Made by a program: the position numbers and the translations under genes. Positions 60,436 to 64,000 of a stretch of DNA of 64,000 nt are shown in pieces; the stretch's first letter is position 1, and the number at the start of each line of letters is the position of its first letter. Below the pieces are notes generated by a model. That model saw only the letters and a list, made by a program, of their open reading frames with translations, was not told where the DNA came from and made no database searches. Location: contig NZ_VTOK01000003.1 in the NCBI RefSeq assembly GCF_009765375.1, forward strand, positions 124,001 through 188,000. The letters run 5' to 3'. Origin of the DNA: Alteribacillus sp. YIM 98480 (GTDB taxonomy: Bacteria > Bacillota > Bacilli > Bacillales > Marinococcaceae).

Positions 60436-61461
60436 TCATCCCTCATTTTCAAAATCAATTAAGATTTTTATTACTTCCTCTCTGCGATCTATAGCTCGGA
60501 AACCGTTTTCAATCACAGTCTCTAATGATTCTATTCTGCTTATAAGAGGGTGCGGATTAAACTTACCTGATTGCATTAGTTGTAAAGCCTCTACGTAGTC
60601 TTCCTTCTTGTACACTCTCGTTCCGATCATATTTATTTCTTTAGCTACTATTCGATAAGTATCTATTGTAGCTGGCTTTTTTGGTAGACCTGCTACCACG
60701 ACTGTTCCTTTCACCCCCGTGGCTTCAATACAAGTTATAAGTCCTGTATCGGTTCCAGTTGCTTCTATTGAAATATCTGCTCCCCGCTTATCCGTTTTAT
60801 CCTCTAATGTTTCAATGACACTTTCCTTATTTGGATTAATGACTTCAAAACCAAACTCTTCTGCTGTCCGAATACGAAAATCTTCAATTTCAGAAATAAA
60901 CACACGAGCTCCTTTTATGCGTGCGACGAAGGCAGATATTAATCCAATTGGTCCTCCTCCAACTATCAAAACATTTTGGCCGTCGGTTATTTCAGCTTTT
61001 TGAGCGAGATGTACACAAACTGCAAGCGGTTCTACAAATGCGGCAGCTTTCAATGAGATATTATCGGTAAGTTTATACACATTTTCTTCTGGAACACAAA
61101 TATAGCCTGCCATTGCACCATCACTATCAATTCCTATTAAATTAAGGGAAGAACATAGATTATACTCTCCTATTTGACACCCATTACATCGTCCACAGGT
61201 TATTAATGGTTCAACTGTCACTTTATCACCTTTATGAAACTTACTCTCTAAACCAACAGTTTCAACCGTCCCAGAGAATTCGTGGCCCAATATAACTGGA
61301 GGTCTTACTCTGTTTTCCATGCCGCCATGATAACAAAGCATATCAGTTCCACATATACCAGCATAAGCTAATTTTATTAATACTTCTCCATGGTTTGGTT
61401 GCGGAATTGGTTTATCTTCAATAGTAAGCTGATTTGGCCCTTTGTAAACTAACGCTTTCAT
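60436..61461 (-). CDS. Zinc-dependent alcohol (polyol) dehydrogenase
   Basis: 341 residues of the medium-chain family. Catalytic zinc: CGTD and GHEFSGTVE; structural zinc: CGRCNGCQIGEYNLC (C-x2-C-x2-C-x7-C); NAD site: VGGGPIGLISAFVARIKGA. Pattern is that of sorbitol/threonine/galactitol-1-phosphate dehydrogenases. In the operon it would oxidise a polyol to the ketose used by the kinase. Substrate not determined. Confidence 0.92.
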   Translation of the reverse strand: MKALVYKGPNQLTIEDKPIPQPNHGEVLIKLAYAGICGTDMLCYHGGMENRVRPPVILGHEFSGTVETVGLESKFHKGDKVTVEPLITCGRCNGCQIGEYNLCSSLNLIGIDSDGAMAGYICVPEENVYKLTDNISLKAAAFVEPLAVCVHLAQKAEITDGQNVLIVGGGPIGLISAFVARIKGARVFISEIEDFRIRTAEEFGFEVINPNKESVIETLEDKTDKRGADISIEATGTDTGLITCIEATGVKGTVVVAGLPKKPATIDTYRIVAKEINMIGTRVYKKEDYVEALQLMQSGKFNPHPLISRIESLETVIENGFRAIDRREEVIKILIDFENEG

Positions 61462-61485
61462 ACCTTTTTTATCCTCCTTTAATAT

Positions 61486-62934
61486 TTACCAATATCCAAA
61501 ACCTAGTTTTCCAGGGTTCATTATCCCTTTTTTATCTATCACTTTTTTTATATCAAATAGTACATCATACATTTCTCCATACAGTTCAGGCATGAGCCAT
61601 CCTAACTTAAATCCGATACCATGATGTTCATTTAATAAAGCACCATTTTCCATATTTACTCGTGAGCAGTCAGCCCATATTTGATTATGCAAACGAAATG
61701 TTTCCTTTGCATCTTTGGGAGGTTGTTTAATATAGAAACGATCGTAAATCATTGTGCCCCATGGATACCAATGAGAAAAATGAGCCATATATTCAGCATT
61801 CCATTTTTTATATTTCTCTTCTATTAACTTCTTTTTTTCGTCATACAAATTGTGTATCTTGTCATAGGTAGTGATCGTTTCGACTGTGCCATAAAGCAAT
61901 GGATAGGACGGTTGTAGTGGCGGTCGATAAAAATCATACCGGGTTTCCCACCAATATTCGCCTAGTTCCTTCCCTAAGTCAGTGCCTTTGTTTCTTTTAC
62001 AAACATAAATAATTTTATTCATCTGTAATTCTGCTATATCCTTAAACCCGTCTGTCATAATGACCATATTTATACCTTCTACGTCCATACCGGTTCCTTT
62101 TAAAGATTTTTCTGTTGATCCAGGGTCGTATAATCGAATAACCGCAGGTGTAAGACGATTCAACATAATTTCTCTTCCTGCTTCAATGCCATCGTGGATA
62201 TTTCTAAAATTAACCATTCGAAAAAAACGGGCTTCTGGAAGGGGATCAAGTCGCATTCTGATTTTGGTGATAACACCCAGAGTTCCTTCTGATCCAACAA
62301 ATAATTGGAGAAGTCCAGGACCACACGCATGGCTCGGTACAGGAAGAGTTTCAACAATTTTTCCGTCTGGTAGTACCACTTCTACGGACATTACGATATC
62401 TTCCGCTTTTCCATATTTAGTAGACATGACACCTGAGCCTCTAGCTGCTAAATACCCACCAAGTGTAGCTGTGTCAACAGATGAAGGATAATGAGAAAGC
62501 ATTAAGCCATGCTCATTTAACGTATTTTCCAGTAAACGTCCATTTATGCCTGGTTGAGCCGTAAGCACATAAGAGGTTTTATCTATATCGATAATCTCGT
62601 CCATTCTTGTAACATCTAGTAATATACCTCCATACATCGTCGCAGCTCCACCCTGGGTTCCAGAACCACCACCACGAGGTACTACGGGTACTTTATAAAC
62701 GTGACAAGTTTTCATCACTTTAGAAACTTCCTTTGTTGTTCTTGGTCTTACTATAAAATAAGGCATTGGAATTTCTTCATTCTTCTCTTTCCACATATAC
62801 GTTAACCAATATTGATCCATAGTCTTCTCTTTTTGTTCATCTGTAACATCGACAACATATTCAGACCCTACAGCGTCTTCCAGTTCACTTCTAAACATCT
62901 CGAGTGCATATCCTTTAAGTTTCAATTTACTCAC
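61486..62934 (-). CDS. FAD-linked oxidase (GlcD-type)
   Basis: 482 residues. FAD-binding PCMH domain with VVPRGGGSGTQGGAATMYGGILLD (about 88-111) and LGGYLAARGSGVMSTKYGKAEDIV, followed by the FAD-oxidase C-terminal domain ending in KKGIMNPGKLGFG. Same superfamily as glycolate oxidase GlcD, D-lactate dehydrogenase and alkyl-DHAP synthase. It presumably oxidises a hydroxy-acid or sugar in this operon. A candidate operator lies 22 bases upstream. Substrate unknown. Confidence 0.88.
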   Translation of the reverse strand: MSKLKLKGYALEMFRSELEDAVGSEYVVDVTDEQKEKTMDQYWLTYMWKEKNEEIPMPYFIVRPRTTKEVSKVMKTCHVYKVPVVPRGGGSGTQGGAATMYGGILLDVTRMDEIIDIDKTSYVLTAQPGINGRLLENTLNEHGLMLSHYPSSVDTATLGGYLAARGSGVMSTKYGKAEDIVMSVEVVLPDGKIVETLPVPSHACGPGLLQLFVGSEGTLGVITKIRMRLDPLPEARFFRMVNFRNIHDGIEAGREIMLNRLTPAVIRLYDPGSTEKSLKGTGMDVEGINMVIMTDGFKDIAELQMNKIIYVCKRNKGTDLGKELGEYWWETRYDFYRPPLQPSYPLLYGTVETITTYDKIHNLYDEKKKLIEEKYKKWNAEYMAHFSHWYPWGTMIYDRFYIKQPPKDAKETFRLHNQIWADCSRVNMENGALLNEHHGIGFKLGWLMPELYGEMYDVLFDIKKVIDKKGIMNPGKLGFGYW

Positions 62935-62955
62935 TCCTATAGAACAATAACGTAT

Positions 62956-62971
62956 ATTCGTCTATACAACT
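62956..62971. promoter_or_regulatory. Candidate GntR operator before the FAD oxidase gene
   Basis: ATTCGTCTATACAACT is 15/16 identical to 63917-63932. It also lies in a wider inverted repeat GTATA-6-TATAC on the minus strand. It sits between gntR and the metabolic genes, so the latter probably have their own regulated promoter. Confidence 0.6.
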
Positions 62972-62986
62972 TTTATAAAAAAATAC

Positions 62987-63712
62987 TTAGTTTGACAAGC
63001 TAACGGTATATGAAAACTTATCTCCTCGAAAATACGAATGTAGCATTTCCACAGGAGTTTGATCTTCTAGGTAAGAAACTCTTTCAAAAAAGAAAAATGG
63101 AATTGTTTCTGGGATATCAATGGTCTTTGCAACATTTTCATCCATTACAGCCTCCATACGCTGTTCAGCATATGCTAAAGGCTTGTTAATTTCTTTTAAA
63201 TAGGAGTAAAGGGATTCTTTTTCTAAATCGACTTTATTAAAATCAGGAACCAGGTACACTGGAACCACCAGATTCTGCAGACCATATGGCACTCCGTCGA
63301 CGTACCTTATTCTTTTTACTGCAAAGACTTGATTTATTTTTCTTATATTTAAACTATTACACTCTTTTTCCGTTGGTTTTCTTTTATTAAAACTCACTAT
63401 TTTTGCCGTAGGATGTAAACCCATTTCTTTTATATCCTGATGAAAACCAGTAATTTTATTTAAACTTCTCTCTAATTTTCTCCGTCCAACAAAAGCACCT
63501 TTTCCATGAACCCTGTATACCAATCCTTCATTGACCAGTTCTGTTACCGCTTGTCTTGCTGTCATCCTTGAAACTCCATAATCGTTACCAATTTCATCTT
63601 CAGTCGGAATTTTATCTCCTTGTTCGTAATGACCTAATAAAATCATTTTCCTGATGTTTTGTGCTATTTGTATATAAATCGGGGTAAAACCCTTTTTTTC
63701 TGTATTAAGCAT
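62987..63712 (-). CDS. GntR-family regulator (HutC/UTRA type)
   Basis: 241 residues. Winged helix at 5-75: PIYIQIAQNIRKMILLGHYEQGDKIPTEDEIGNDYGVSRMTARQAVTELVNEGLVYRVHGKGAFV, then the UTRA effector domain (about 95-240). It most likely represses the downstream carbohydrate operon and is released by a sugar phosphate. Start ATG 63712 after AAAGGAAAATT; further frame to 63772 is covered by a remnant gene. The two 16-bp repeats at its borders are candidate binding sites. Confidence 0.9.
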   Translation of the reverse strand: MLNTEKKGFTPIYIQIAQNIRKMILLGHYEQGDKIPTEDEIGNDYGVSRMTARQAVTELVNEGLVYRVHGKGAFVGRRKLERSLNKITGFHQDIKEMGLHPTAKIVSFNKRKPTEKECNSLNIRKINQVFAVKRIRYVDGVPYGLQNLVVPVYLVPDFNKVDLEKESLYSYLKEINKPLAYAEQRMEAVMDENVAKTIDIPETIPFFFFERVSYLEDQTPVEMLHSYFRGDKFSYTVSLSN

Positions 63713-63761
63713 ATTGTAATTTTCCTTTCTAATCGACATCCAACATTTTCTATTGAGCTGT

Positions 63762-63910
63762 AAACCCTCCATCCCAAATCCCTATTTCATCCATATCACT
63801 AATTACAACTTTGCACCTCTTCAGCTAATTTTTACATAACACTCCTCAATTCCATTCGCTTCTCCAGTAACCACCGCTACCTTATTTACTAATGCAATTG
63901 TTTCCTCCTT
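63762..63910 (-). pseudogene. Collapsed SDR gene at the head of the GntR operon
   Basis: After AAGGAGGAAACA the strand reads ALVNKVAVVTGEANGIEE, an SDR N-terminus (TGxxxGI), then VISDMDE in a shifted frame, and then at once a C-terminal WDGGFTAQ and stop. About 200 residues from the middle are missing and the start codon is lost (ATT). It marks a former dehydrogenase gene upstream of gntR. Confidence 0.7.
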
Positions 63911-63916
63911 TTTATA

Positions 63917-63932
63917 ATTCGTATATACAACT
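63917..63932. promoter_or_regulatory. Candidate GntR operator upstream of the regulator operon
   Basis: ATTCGTATATACAACT, with the palindrome GTATATAC at its core, followed by a TATACTTAGTATA dyad. Matches the site at 62956-62971 in 15 of 16 bases. The remaining bases to 64000 are AT-rich and hold the probable promoter. Confidence 0.6.
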
Positions 63933-64000
63933 ATACTTAGTATATCATTATATTCTGAACATTCAATATTTTATTTAAAATTAAAGGGTATTCTTGTAAT

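Overview
The window is a stretch of chromosome from an endospore-forming member of the Bacillaceae (Bacillota). The evidence is a GerA-type germinant receptor operon, the splAB spore photoproduct lyase pair, Gram-positive lipoproteins, purine-rich Shine-Dalgarno sites with frequent TTG/GTG starts, low GC, and best family matches to Bacillus genes (ylbC, ycgQ/ycgR, yybE/yybF-like). Many extracytoplasmic proteins are very rich in Glu/Asp, which suggests a halophile or haloalkaliphile; that is inference.

Layout. 1-9351: the end of a MarR regulator and its MFS pump, isocitrate lyase (aceA), a heptad-repeat minisatellite, a lipoprotein, a divergent LysR/MFS pair, an HD-GYP protein, a diverged HPr-like protein and an MscS channel. 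9580-14327: a ger operon (A, B, C and a small two-helix D protein), split between B and C by two dispersed repeats. 14441-24014: a split DUF4003 gene, a methyltransferase, splAB, a MarR/azoreductase/pirin quinone-stress regulon joined by a shared palindrome, an ECF sigma factor with its anti-sigma factor, and an SDR.

24276-34791 is a zinc/metallophore locus. It holds znuA with a perfect Zur-type box, a divergent pair consisting of a nicotianamine/staphylopine synthase-like gene (cntL-like) and a MATE exporter followed by a CntABCDF-type ABC importer, with a second Zur box in the shared promoter, and the ycgR-ycgQ pair with a partial box. No opine dehydrogenase (CntM) or histidine racemase (CntK) is in the window. 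The binding protein carries a frameshift and the last ATPase an in-frame stop. I consider this the most unusual system here.

36981-50658 is an accessory island: an IS3-family element disrupting a small Cys-rich gene, a serine recombinase, a complete Thoeris system (ThsA SIR2-SLOG, ThsB TIR), a complete type I restriction-modification operon (hsdM-hsdS-hsdR), a second serine recombinase with a long palindrome at its promoter, and a GmrSD-like DUF262/HNH protein.

51014-64000: an NCS2 purine/uracil-type permease, a YlbC-like CAP protein, SDR remnants, and a minus-strand carbohydrate operon. That operon has a GntR regulator, FAD oxidase, Zn alcohol dehydrogenase, FGGY kinase, binding protein, two permeases and an SDR, with two near-identical 16-bp candidate operators.

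Several genes carry single-base disruptions at homopolymers (pirin, DUF4003, the cntA-like gene, possibly the SDR start), so sequencing error must be excluded before calling them pseudogenes. I found no tRNA, rRNA or CRISPR array.
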